The notes under the pieces were generated by a model, which saw only the letters and a list, made by a program, of their open reading frames with translations, had not been told where the DNA came from and ran no database searches. Below, in pieces: positions 1 to 7,850 of a stretch of 40,060 nt of DNA. This stretch comes from DATFLK01 sp035267815. Its GTDB lineage: Bacteria; Pseudomonadota; Zetaproteobacteria; Mariprofundales; Mariprofundaceae. The position numbers and the translations under genes were made by a program. The stretch lies in contig DATFLK010000165.1 of the NCBI GenBank assembly GCA_035267815.1, positions 1 to 40,060 of the forward strand. Reading direction: 5' to 3'. Numbering within the stretch: the stretch's first letter is position 1; every line of letters starts with the position of its first letter.

Positions 1-1239
1 ACGGCGGAAGTGGATGTGATCGTATCGAGCTTCCTCAAGAAGGTTCCCGCCGTGCTCGGCGTGCATGTCCAGTACGTCAACGGCAAGAATCAGCAATACG
101 GTAAGATCACGCCGGAGGATAACGACCGGCTCAGCGTGGTCCCGAAGGGTCAGCAGGTCTCCCGCATCGACTCCAAACAGCTCTGGTATGTCAAACGGAT
201 CGAATACTCCGGTACCGTGATCGGCTCGGTGGCGGTGCGCTACTCGCAGAAGGCCTGGGACGAGCTGGCCGAGAAGCTGGTCTGGCGCATGATACTGGCC
301 GCCGTAGCAGTCGTCGTGCTGGCCGGCATCGGGGCCTACTGGATCGCCGGGCGCATGAGCAGCCCCATGGAGAACTTCGCCCGGGGCGCGCAGCACGTCG
401 CCCAGGGCGACTACAACATCCGTCTGCCGGTGATCGGCAACGACGAGATCTCCGACGCCGCCACCCAGTTCAACCACATGGTGGCGGAACTGGCCCACAA
501 GGAGGAGATGCGGAACGTGTTCGGGCGCTATCTCAATCCGAAGCTGGTGGAGGAGGTGTTCGACGGCGGCATGCAGACCATCAACAAGCGTCAGGAGGTG
601 ACCGTACTCTTCGCCGACATGGTCTCCTTCACCGCTTTCTCCGAATCGACCGCTACGGAAGAGGTCGTGGATGTCCTGAACCAGCATTTCGAGGTGTTCC
701 ACCGCATCATTGACTACTACGGCGGCCATGTGGACAAATACATCGGCGATGCAGTGATGGCCGTCTTCAACCACCCGTGGGAGGACACCAAGCATTCGCA
801 GCACGCCGCCATGGCGGCGCTGGCCATGACGGAGGCATGCAAGCGGCTGGGCATCCTGCGGAAATCGGGCGAGCCCATCGCCTTCCGCGTCGGCATCAAC
901 AGCGGCCAGGTCATCGTGGGAAGTATCGGTGCCGCCGAACGACTCGAGTATACCGTCATCGGCGATGCCGTGAACATCGCCTCCCGGATGGCCAGTCTGG
1001 GCGAGGGCAACGAGGTGGTGCTGCCACGCGCGACATTTACCAAGCTCGGCGCGGGATTCGATTTCAACGCTATCGGCGAGCGTGACATCAAGGGTGTCAG
1101 TGACCCCATGGAGTGCGGTAAGCTTCAGCCCAAGGGTGAGGAGTCACTGCGCAACATCAAACATGCCGTGGCACTCGCCTTCGACCTGACGCTGCCATCC
1201 GGCATGCGACAGATTGTGGGAGACGTGGAACATGACTAA
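1..1239 (+). CDS. Membrane-bound class IIIb adenylate cyclase, 5' end cut by window
   Basis: The frame is open from the first base, so the true start lies outside the window. Residues are numbered from the GTG at 10. A periplasmic-looking segment is followed by one membrane helix (about 92-114), a HAMP domain (about 115-167) and a class III nucleotide cyclase domain (about 195-370). The metal-binding aspartates D203 (FADMVSFT) and D247 (GDAVMAVF) are present. So are the substrate-selecting K243 and T315 (EYTVIGD) and the transition-state residues N322 and R326 (NIASR). Threonine where most cyclases carry aspartate is the class IIIb signature, known from the bicarbonate-responsive sAC/CyaC group. 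The domain therefore looks active and should make cAMP from ATP on the cytoplasmic side. Whether bicarbonate acts on this one is not shown. Its stop overlaps the next start by 8 bases, so the two are probably translated together. Confidence 0.93.
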   Translation, partial: TAEVDVIVSSFLKKVPAVLGVHVQYVNGKNQQYGKITPEDNDRLSVVPKGQQVSRIDSKQLWYVKRIEYSGTVIGSVAVRYSQKAWDELAEKLVWRMILAAVAVVVLAGIGAYWIAGRMSSPMENFARGAQHVAQGDYNIRLPVIGNDEISDAATQFNHMVAELAHKEEMRNVFGRYLNPKLVEEVFDGGMQTINKRQEVTVLFADMVSFTAFSESTATEEVVDVLNQHFEVFHRIIDYYGGHVDKYIGDAVMAVFNHPWEDTKHSQHAAMAALAMTEACKRLGILRKSGEPIAFRVGINSGQVIVGSIGAAERLEYTVIGDAVNIASRMASLGEGNEVVLPRATFTKLGAGFDFNAIGERDIKGVSDPMECGKLQPKGEESLRNIKHAVALAFDLTLPSGMRQIVGDVEHD

Positions 1240-2365
1240 CCGCCGGACACTGCTCATTCTGCTACTGCTCACCACCGCCCTGCCGGCCTGTGCCTCGCAG
1301 AAAGTGGCGGCCGTACGGGGCGCGTTCAGCTTCCTGAACACCTACGAGTCGATCCAGAAGGATTACGAACACGGCCATATCATGGAGGCCCGCGCCGCCG
1401 CCCTCAGCATGGCCAAGGACAAGCCGGGATACGCGCAAACGCAGAAACTGCTGAAGGAGAAGATCGAACCGGCACGCCTGCGTCTGTTCCGGCATTACCT
1501 GAATCAGGCCAGACAGGCGAAGCGCCAGGGGGTCTGGTTCAAGGCTAGGGACCTCTACAAGGAGGCCGCCACCTTCTCCACCCACAACGCCGCACTGCTG
1601 AAGGCGGCGGCTGCCATGGATCTGAAGGTGCGGCAGGTGCGGCTGGACACGGTCCTCTCTAGGCGGCGCAAGGAGGACGCCACCCTGATGTCGTGGCTCG
1701 ATAGCTATAGCCCGCCGCCCCGGCAGCTCGATCCGCAGGACGAGCCCTTCGCACACGACATGGACGCCCTGCAGGATTGGATCGAGGATCGGGCGCACGA
1801 CGCCTATATCGAGGCCAAGCGGAATCTGCGTCTCGGCTATCCCGAGGTGGCCTATGCCGACATCGAATCCTACCTTCGCTTCGAACCGGACTCCTCCTAC
1901 GGCCAACGGCTAATGGAGCAAATCAAGGAGGCGATGCCCAAGGAACTGCGCATTCCGGCCGAGAAGTCGACACGAAGCCACCGGCGCCCCCCCCTCCGCA
2001 GACGCACGTCAGGCCAGCGTCAGGCATCGCAACCGTCGGTCAGCGCGGCGGAGATCAGAGAGCTGATGAACCAGAAACGTTGGCTTGATGCCTACGAGGC
2101 GGCACAGACCTACCAGCGCGAGAACGGGAAGGATGCCGCTCGTCTTCTGAAGGAAGTCAGGGCGCGTCTCGAGAAGGCGGCCGAGGCGGCATTCAAAGCC
2201 GGCCGAATCGCCTTCCGTGCCGAGGATATCGATACGGCGGTAAAACAGTGGCGGCGAGCCGTCGCCCTGCAACCGGACAATGCGCAGTACAGCGAGAACC
2301 TGCACCGCGCCGAGCAGCTTCAGGAGCGACTCAAAGTCCTGCGCAAACGCACGTCCGGACACTAG
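1232..2365 (+). CDS. Lipoprotein with TPR-like C-terminal repeats, function unknown
   Basis: 377 residues from the ATG at 1232, which overlaps the end of the cyclase gene. The start is chosen because it opens a classic lipoprotein signal: MTNRRT, a Leu-rich core and the lipobox LPAC with the acylated cysteine near residue 20. The mature part is helical and rich in Ala, Arg, Lys and Glu. Two TPR-like stretches are visible, clearest near the C-terminus (KAGRIAFRAEDIDTAVKQWR, then RAVALQPDN). A low-complexity Arg/Pro/Ser stretch near residues 240-270 separates the halves. The protein is likely anchored in the outer or inner membrane facing the periplasm, where it could scaffold other proteins. 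Co-transcription with the cyclase and ispG is inferred from overlap and 11-bp spacing. I do not recognise a named family. Confidence 0.8.
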   Translation: MTNRRTLLILLLLTTALPACASQKVAAVRGAFSFLNTYESIQKDYEHGHIMEARAAALSMAKDKPGYAQTQKLLKEKIEPARLRLFRHYLNQARQAKRQGVWFKARDLYKEAATFSTHNAALLKAAAAMDLKVRQVRLDTVLSRRRKEDATLMSWLDSYSPPPRQLDPQDEPFAHDMDALQDWIEDRAHDAYIEAKRNLRLGYPEVAYADIESYLRFEPDSSYGQRLMEQIKEAMPKELRIPAEKSTRSHRRPPLRRRTSGQRQASQPSVSAAEIRELMNQKRWLDAYEAAQTYQRENGKDAARLLKEVRARLEKAAEAAFKAGRIAFRAEDIDTAVKQWRRAVALQPDNAQYSENLHRAEQLQERLKVLRKRTSGH

Positions 2366-2376
2366 GAGAGATCCCG

Positions 2377-3474
2377 ATGCGTGACACCATCATCAAACCA
2401 CGGCGGGAGACCCGAAGAATCATGGTGGGTGATGTCCCCATCGGAGGCGTAGCGCCCGTCGCCGTCCAGTCGATGACCAACACCCCCACCACCGACATCG
2501 ATGCGACCGTGGCACAGATCGGCCGGATCGCCGATGCCGGGGCGGATATCGTACGCGTTTCCGTTCCCAACCCGGACTCCGCCGCGGCCATGCCCGAAAT
2601 CATCCGGCAGTCGCCGATTCCCATCATTGCCGATATCCACTTCAGCTACCGCATGGCGCTCGCTTCGCTGGAGGCGGGGGTCCACGGCCTGCGCCTCAAC
2701 CCGGGCAATATCGGCACACGCGAAAAGGTGGAAACCGTCGTCAAGGCGGCCAAGGAGCGCGGCATCTCGATCCGCATCGGCGTCAATGCCGGTTCGCTCG
2801 AAAAACACCTGCTCGAGCGATACGGCGAACCCTGTGCCGATGCCATGGTCGAATCGGCACTGGATCATATCCGCATCCTCGAGGAGATGGATTTCCACGA
2901 CATCAAAATATCGTTGAAGGCGAGCAATATTCCGATGACGGTCGCCGCCTACCGGAAGCTGGCCGAAAAGGTGGACTATCCGTTCCACCTCGGCATCACC
3001 GAGTCCGGCAGCCTCTTCGGGGGGACCGTCAAATCCTCCATCGGCCTCGGTCTCCTACTCGCTGACGGCATCGGCGACACCATCCGGGTCTCGTTGGCTG
3101 CCGAACCGGAGGAAGAGGTGCGCGTCGGTTTCGAGATCCTCAAATCGCTGGGGCTTCGGCATCGCGGCGTCAACCTGATCGCCTGCCCCTCCTGTGCCCG
3201 GCAGAAGTTCGACGTGATCCGCACCATCGAGACCCTGGAGAAGCGTTTGGCCCATATCCACGAACCGCTCGACGTCGCCGTCATCGGCTGCGTGGTCAAC
3301 GGCCCCGGCGAGGCGCGCGAGGCGGATCTCGGTATCACCGGCGGCTACCCGGTCCATCTGATGTACCGGGACGGCGAGGCGGGGGATAAGATCCCTGCGG
3401 ACGAGATGATCGACCGCCTCGTCGAGGAGGTGGAGCAGCGCGCGGCAGCCATCCGGGAAAAGAAACAGAGCTAG
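2377..3474 (+). CDS. ispG: 4-hydroxy-3-methylbut-2-en-1-yl diphosphate synthase (flavodoxin)
   Basis: 365 residues, a normal length for bacterial IspG (GcpE). It converts MEcPP to HMBPP in the non-mevalonate isoprenoid pathway using a 4Fe-4S cluster. The N-terminal TIM-barrel half carries the family motif VQSMTNTPTTD. The C-terminal half holds the cluster ligands: CPSCAR, the cysteine in VIGCVVNGPGEA and the glutamate of that motif. The ATG at 2377 follows the Shine-Dalgarno-like GGAGAG by a few bases. A longer in-frame extension upstream would run into the lipoprotein gene and has no family counterpart. The neighbour hisS follows 22 bp later; ispG next to hisS is a common proteobacterial pairing. 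Confidence 0.97.
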   Translation: MRDTIIKPRRETRRIMVGDVPIGGVAPVAVQSMTNTPTTDIDATVAQIGRIADAGADIVRVSVPNPDSAAAMPEIIRQSPIPIIADIHFSYRMALASLEAGVHGLRLNPGNIGTREKVETVVKAAKERGISIRIGVNAGSLEKHLLERYGEPCADAMVESALDHIRILEEMDFHDIKISLKASNIPMTVAAYRKLAEKVDYPFHLGITESGSLFGGTVKSSIGLGLLLADGIGDTIRVSLAAEPEEEVRVGFEILKSLGLRHRGVNLIACPSCARQKFDVIRTIETLEKRLAHIHEPLDVAVIGCVVNGPGEAREADLGITGGYPVHLMYRDGEAGDKIPADEMIDRLVEEVEQRAAAIREKKQS

Positions 3475-3496
3475 AAAAGAGCGGTAAGGACAGACG

Positions 3497-4747
3497 ATGA
3501 GCGACAAACTGAAAAGCATTCGCGGCATGCACGATGGTCTTCCCCACGATGTGGCCGGCTGGCGCCATATCGAGGAAGCGGCCAGAACGATCTGTTCCCG
3601 TTACGGCTTTCGGGAGATCCGCCTGCCGATCCTCGAGCCGACCCCGCTCTTTATCCGTTCCATCGGCTCCGAGACCGATATCGTCGACAAGGAGATGTAC
3701 ACCTTCGAGGACAAGGGCGGCGATTGGCTCAGTCTGCGCCCGGAAGGGACCGCCGGCGCCGTTCGCGCCTACCTGCAGGCCGGCCTGACCCGTTCGGGCA
3801 TCCAGCGCTGGTTCTACATGGGACCGATGTTCCGTCGCGAGCGCCCCCAGAAGGGGCGACTTCGACAGTTCCAGCAGATCGGCGTGGAACTCTTCGGCGA
3901 TGCCGGACCCGTCTGTGATGCCGAGATCCTCGCCATGGCACACGACCTGCTCGAGCGTATCGGTATCCGCGATGTCCGGCTGGAGCTCAACAGCCTGGGC
4001 TGTCCGGCGTGCCGCCCGGCCTACCGCGAGGAGCTGCTCGCCTTCCTGCACCGCCAGCACGATCACCTGTGCGATACCTGCCGGACCCGTATCGACCGCA
4101 ACCCGATGCGCGTACTGGACTGCAAGGAGCCTGGTTGTCAGGCCGTGCTGGGTGATGCGCCGGAGATGCTGTCGCACCTGTGCGACGAGTGCGATGCCCA
4201 CTTCCACGGCCTGAAAGAGAACCTCGACCGGCTGGCGGTGCCCTACCACATCAACCCGCGCATCGTCCGCGGACTGGACTACTACACCCGCACCGCCTTC
4301 GAGATCGTCACCACCCAGCTGGGAGCGCAGGGCACGGTGATTGCCGGCGGCCGATATGACGGACTGGTGGAGGAGCTCGGCGGTCCAACCACACCGGCCA
4401 TCGGGTTTGCACTCGGACTCGAGCGTCTGGCCCTTCTGCTTCCCGATGCGGATCCGGAAACACCCGACGTGGCACTGGTCGCGCTCGGCGAGGAGGCTCA
4501 GGCGCAGGCGGTCAGAACGGCGCACACCATGCGTGCGGCCGGGCTCGCCACGGTCCTGTGCGGTAGCGGTTCGGCCAAGAGTCAGTTCAAACGGGCCGAC
4601 CGCGAACAGGCACGCTTTGTCGTCGTCATCGGCGAGGACGAACTCGCACGAGACGAGCTGACCCTGAAGGACATGCGCGACGGCACACAGCAATCCGTCA
4701 GCCTGGACCAAGCGGTCCGGGCATGCCGGGAAGCCGCTTCGGGATAG
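3497..4747 (+). CDS. hisS: Histidine--tRNA ligase
   Basis: 416 residues, typical for bacterial HisRS. This class II synthetase charges tRNA-His. Visible signatures are the motif 2 region (MGPMFRRERPQKGRLRQFQQ), the histidine-A loop (RGLDYYTRTAFE) and motif 3 (GFALGLERL). A C-terminal anticodon-binding domain follows, with SAKSQFKRADR and ending in VVVIGEDE. The insertion domain carries four cysteine pairs (CPAC, CDTC, the CKEPGC stretch and CDEC), suggesting a metal-binding insertion. The start at 3497 has GGTAAGGA upstream. It belongs to the run cyclase-lipoprotein-ispG-hisS, and the next gene begins only 16 bp after the stop, so read-through into the DUF1538 module is plausible. Confidence 0.97.
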   Translation: MSDKLKSIRGMHDGLPHDVAGWRHIEEAARTICSRYGFREIRLPILEPTPLFIRSIGSETDIVDKEMYTFEDKGGDWLSLRPEGTAGAVRAYLQAGLTRSGIQRWFYMGPMFRRERPQKGRLRQFQQIGVELFGDAGPVCDAEILAMAHDLLERIGIRDVRLELNSLGCPACRPAYREELLAFLHRQHDHLCDTCRTRIDRNPMRVLDCKEPGCQAVLGDAPEMLSHLCDECDAHFHGLKENLDRLAVPYHINPRIVRGLDYYTRTAFEIVTTQLGAQGTVIAGGRYDGLVEELGGPTTPAIGFALGLERLALLLPDADPETPDVALVALGEEAQAQAVRTAHTMRAAGLATVLCGSGSAKSQFKRADREQARFVVVIGEDELARDELTLKDMRDGTQQSVSLDQAVRACREAASG

Positions 4748-4763
4748 GCGCCGACAACACGAT

Positions 4764-5504
4764 ATGGGGCATCACCTGAAGGAGATCGGCCGACCGGTTA
4801 TTGCTGCAGCGCAGGATCTTCTCCCCATTGTCGTCGTCATCGGCTTCTTCCAGCTGGCCGTTCTTCGCCAGCCCATCCCGGATATGGGCCATATTCTCTC
4901 CGGCATGGTCTTCGTACTACTGGGGCTGGCGCTCTTCGTACGCGGTCTCGAGCTCGGTCTCTTCCCGCTGGGCGAGAGCATGGCCTACGCCTTCGCCAAA
5001 AAAGGGAATCTCTTCTGGCTGCTGGCCTTCGCCTTTCTTCTCGGCTTCGGCACCACCGTGGCCGAACCGGCCCTGATCGCCATCGCCGGCAAAGCGGCCC
5101 AGGTGGCGGCCGAGGGCGGCATGATCGACGGCAACGCACAGGCGATGAGCGACTACGCCATGGGGCTGCGATTGACGGTCGCGCTGGCCGTCGGTTGCGC
5201 CATCCTGCTGGGAATCATGCGGATCATCTTGGGGTGGCCGCTGCAGTGGTTGATCATCGCCGGTTACCTGCTGGTCATCGGCATGACCTATATCGCCCCG
5301 CACAGGATCATCGGCATCGCCTACGACTCCGGCGGCGTCACCACCTCGACGATTACCGTGCCGCTGGTCACGGCGCTGGGTGTGGGACTGGCCTCCTCCC
5401 TGCGCGGCCGTAATCCCGTTACCGACGGTTTTGGCCTCATCGCACTCGCCTCACTGCTGCCGATCGCCTTCGTTATGGTCTACGGCACTTGGATCATCCG
5501 GTGA
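4764..5504 (+). CDS. DUF1538 family membrane protein, first of a pair
   Basis: 246 residues, almost entirely hydrophobic with about seven predicted membrane helices. It matches the DUF1538 family by its recurring motifs: LRQPIPD after the first helix, LFPLGESM, FGTTVAEPAL and the glycine/threonine motif YDSGGVTTSTITVPL. The conserved TVAEPAL and SGGVTTS stretches lie inside or at the edge of helices and look like substrate or ion sites. No function is established for this family as far as I know; transport is an inference from topology. The stop TGA overlaps the probable GTG start of a second, related DUF1538 protein by four bases, which fits a heteromeric membrane complex with fixed stoichiometry. 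Confidence 0.85.
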   Translation: MGHHLKEIGRPVIAAAQDLLPIVVVIGFFQLAVLRQPIPDMGHILSGMVFVLLGLALFVRGLELGLFPLGESMAYAFAKKGNLFWLLAFAFLLGFGTTVAEPALIAIAGKAAQVAAEGGMIDGNAQAMSDYAMGLRLTVALAVGCAILLGIMRIILGWPLQWLIIAGYLLVIGMTYIAPHRIIGIAYDSGGVTTSTITVPLVTALGVGLASSLRGRNPVTDGFGLIALASLLPIAFVMVYGTWIIR

Positions 5505-6280
5505 TCGGGCTGTTGTGGAATACCGGGCTTTCGACCCTGCACGATCTGCTGCCCATCGTTGCCATCTTGTTCGGGTTCCAGTTCCTGCTACTGCGCCAGC
5601 CAATACCGGCCTTCGGCAAGGTGCTGCAGGGGCTTCTCTATGTCTTCCTGGGCCTCACCCTGTTCCTTGTCGGCCTGCAGGAGGCCGTCTTCCCGCTCGG
5701 CGAGATCATGGCGCGGCAGCTAACCGACCCCGTCTTTATCCGGCAGCACGCCGTCAGCGAGCAACAGTCGGTGCACTGGGCCAACTACCTTTGGATCTAC
5801 GCCTTCGCTCTGGCCATCGGCTTTGCCACCACCATCGCCGAACCGGCCCTGATCGCGGTCGGCATCAAGGCAGAGCAGATCTCCAGCGGCGCCATCTCGG
5901 CCTGGGGACTGCGCCTATCCGTCGCGTCGGGGGTGGCAATCGGCATCGCCATCGGCTGTTTCCGCATCGTCACGGGCACCGATCTATGGCTCTATATCAT
6001 CGCGGCCTATGTGATCGTCGTCATTCAGACCGCTTTCGCACCGAAGCTGATTGTCCCGCTAGCCTACGATTCGGGCGGCGTCACCACCTCGACCGTGACC
6101 GTGCCGCTGGTCGCGGCCCTCGGTCTGGGCCTTTCCAGCACGATACCGGGGCGCAGTCCCATGCTGGACGGCTTCGGTCTGATCGCTTTTGCCAGCGTGT
6201 TCCCGATCATTTCGGTACTCGCCTATGCTCAGTTCATCCGATGGCTCGAACGGCGCCATACGGAACCAAAGGAGGTTTAA
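5501..6280 (+). CDS. DUF1538 family membrane protein, second of a pair
   Basis: 259 residues from GTG 5501, which overlaps the previous stop as GTGA. An in-frame TTG at 5489 is the alternative and adds four residues. It repeats the pattern of its neighbour: LRQPIPAFG, VFPLGEIM, FATTIAEPAL and YDSGGVTTSTVTVPL, so the two are paralogues from an old duplication. It differs by a longer loop (about residues 75-95, QLTDPVFIRQHAV onward) between the second and third helices. Both copies keep the same intramembrane motifs, so neither looks degenerate. It ends just before the strong ribosome-binding site AAGGAGG of the PII-like gene, so all these genes are probably one transcript. Confidence 0.83.
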   Translation: MIGLLWNTGLSTLHDLLPIVAILFGFQFLLLRQPIPAFGKVLQGLLYVFLGLTLFLVGLQEAVFPLGEIMARQLTDPVFIRQHAVSEQQSVHWANYLWIYAFALAIGFATTIAEPALIAVGIKAEQISSGAISAWGLRLSVASGVAIGIAIGCFRIVTGTDLWLYIIAAYVIVVIQTAFAPKLIVPLAYDSGGVTTSTVTVPLVAALGLGLSSTIPGRSPMLDGFGLIAFASVFPIISVLAYAQFIRWLERRHTEPKEV

Positions 6281-6282
6281 CC

Positions 6283-6633
6283 ATGCATTTCAAACTGATC
6301 ATCGCCCTGGTGGAGGACGGCAGGACGGAAACCATCATGAATGCCGCCCGCGAGGCGGGCGCCACGGGCGCCACCGTGCTCGGCGATGCGCGCGGTGAAG
6401 GACTCAAACCACACAAGACCTTCTTCGGGCTGACGCTGGAAACGCAGCGCGACATGCTGATGTTTCTGGTGGAGGAGCACCTGAGCCGTCATATACTGGA
6501 GCGCATCGGCGAGGTCGCGGAGTTCGACGCCAATCCGGGAAGCGGCGTAGCCTTCCAGCTCGACGTGGAGGACACCATCGGCCTGAAGAAGCAGATCGAA
6601 ACGATCATGGAGGAAGTGGAGGAGCAGATATGA
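6283..6633 (+). CDS. Divergent PII-like signalling protein
   Basis: 116 residues, close to the 112 of GlnB/GlnK, with the ferredoxin-like layout of PII proteins. The N-terminus MHFKLIIALVEDGRTETIM corresponds to the first strand and helix. REAGATGATVLGDARGEG leads into the T-loop, and GSGVAFQLDVED occupies the place of GDGKIFVFDV. By eye alignment the uridylylated T-loop tyrosine is missing and the region is rebuilt as LKPHKTFFGLTLETQ. The ATP-phosphate lysine of GDGK is a valine, and the distal arginines are not kept. So it should not behave like a glutamine sensor; PII-like proteins such as SbtB bind other adenine nucleotides. The ATG follows AAGGAGG at good spacing. It lies between membrane proteins and a CBS protein, as PII-like partners of transporters usually do. 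Confidence 0.82.
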   Translation: MHFKLIIALVEDGRTETIMNAAREAGATGATVLGDARGEGLKPHKTFFGLTLETQRDMLMFLVEEHLSRHILERIGEVAEFDANPGSGVAFQLDVEDTIGLKKQIETIMEEVEEQI

Positions 6634-7043
6634 ATGGAGAGACAGGCATCCAGGTCCGGGTCCGGGATGTAATGAAGGAGAAGTTCGACCTTGCTGAGGG
6701 CATCATCACGGTCAAGAAAGCGCTCGAGATGATGGAGCACGTGGAGACCAAGTGCCTCATCGTCAACAAGCGGCATGACGACGACGAGTACGGCATCGTG
6801 GTGATCGCCGATATCGCCCGCGAGGTACTGGCCAGGAACCGCGCTCCGGAACGCGTCAGCCTCTACGAGATCATGACCAAACCGGCCATCACCGTGCATC
6901 CGGGCATGCATATCCGCCACGCCTGCGCCCTGTTCGGGCGGCTGGGGCTGTCACGTGCTCCGGTGGTCGATGGCGACGGCAACATCCTCGGCATCGTCAG
7001 CTACACGGACATGGTCATCAAAGGGCTGATCAAGCTGGCCTGA
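6630..7043 (+). CDS. CBS-pair protein
   Basis: 137 residues consisting of one Bateman module: CBS1 at about residues 10-70 (RVRDVMKEKFDLAEGIITV ... EYGIVVIADIAREVL) and CBS2 at about 78-137 (IMTKPAITVHPGMHIRHA ... GIVSYTDMVIKGLI). There is no attached catalytic domain. Standalone CBS pairs usually bind adenosine nucleotides and act on a partner protein. The start codon overlaps the stop of the PII-like gene as ATGA, a strong sign of translational coupling. A joint role with the PII-like protein in reading adenylate state and acting on the DUF1538 pair is inferred from position only. Confidence 0.87.
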   Translation: MNGETGIQVRVRDVMKEKFDLAEGIITVKKALEMMEHVETKCLIVNKRHDDDEYGIVVIADIAREVLARNRAPERVSLYEIMTKPAITVHPGMHIRHACALFGRLGLSRAPVVDGDGNILGIVSYTDMVIKGLIKLA

Positions 7044-7046
7044 CTG

Positions 7047-7829
7047 ATGGCTGCCACCGAGATGTACGGCCTCAGCGACACCGGCATCAGGCGCCGGCAC
7101 AATGAGGACTGCGTCAAAACGATTCCCGCCCGCGGCATCGCCGTGCTGGCCGACGGCATGGGCGGACATCAGGCCGGCGAGGTGGCCAGTGCCATGGCGG
7201 CGGAGCAGATCATCCGTCACCTGCAACAAGCGACGCCATCACCCGAAGCGCCGGCCGCCGAGCTTCTCCGCCAGGCGGTCATGGCGAGCAACAGTGAGGT
7301 CTTCCGGACGGCTGGACAACGTCCGGAGTGTGCCGGTATGGCGACCACCATCGTGGCCGCGCTTTTCCACGAGGATAAGCTCTGCATCGCCCATATCGGC
7401 GACTCCCGCATGTACCGCCTGCGCGACGGCATACTGACCCACATGACGGAGGATCACTCACTGGTTCAGGAACAACTCCGGCTCGGGCTGCTGACCGCCG
7501 ACGACGCACATCGCGCCTCGAACCGGAACTTGGTCACCCGGGCACTGGGCATCGAAGCGGAGGTCAAGCCGGATCTGATCGAGACGGGCAGCCGCCCGGA
7601 CGACCTCTATCTGCTCTGCTCAGACGGCCTGACTGGTGTCGTCCCGGACGAGGCAATCCGGCTGATCCTGATCGAATACGGAGAGAGCCTGCAGCGGACG
7701 GCGACCGAACTGGTGGCGATGGCCAACGATGCCGGCGGTCCCGACAACATCTCGGTCATCCTAGTCCGCACCGGTCACGCTACAAAGCAAGCTGGCCGAT
7801 GGTCCCGCCTGCTGGGCCGGCACCAGTAG
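7047..7829 (+). CDS. PP2C-type protein serine/threonine phosphatase
   Basis: 260 residues, a full single-domain bacterial PP2C (PppA/Stp type). All metal-site motifs are present in order: RRRHNEDC near residue 17, VLADGMGGHQAGE near 35, HIGDSRMYRL near 115, LLCSDGLTGVV near 190 and GGPDNISVILV near 235. It should be a soluble Mn/Mg-dependent phosphatase. It starts three bases after the CBS stop, so it is likely in the same transcript. No partner Ser/Thr kinase gene is seen in the window, so its substrate is unknown; the adjacent PII-like or CBS protein is a possible but unproved target. It is convergent with dgt, with only 21 bp between the stops. Confidence 0.92.
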   Translation: MAATEMYGLSDTGIRRRHNEDCVKTIPARGIAVLADGMGGHQAGEVASAMAAEQIIRHLQQATPSPEAPAAELLRQAVMASNSEVFRTAGQRPECAGMATTIVAALFHEDKLCIAHIGDSRMYRLRDGILTHMTEDHSLVQEQLRLGLLTADDAHRASNRNLVTRALGIEAEVKPDLIETGSRPDDLYLLCSDGLTGVVPDEAIRLILIEYGESLQRTATELVAMANDAGGPDNISVILVRTGHATKQAGRWSRLLGRHQ

Positions 7830-7850
7830 ACGCCAGCGCTTCGGACCTGT

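Noticed and set aside
5489..5500. TTG 5489 as the start of the second DUF1538 protein
   Set aside because: GTG 5501 overlaps the previous stop as GTGA, matching the coupling style of this cluster; the difference is only four residues.
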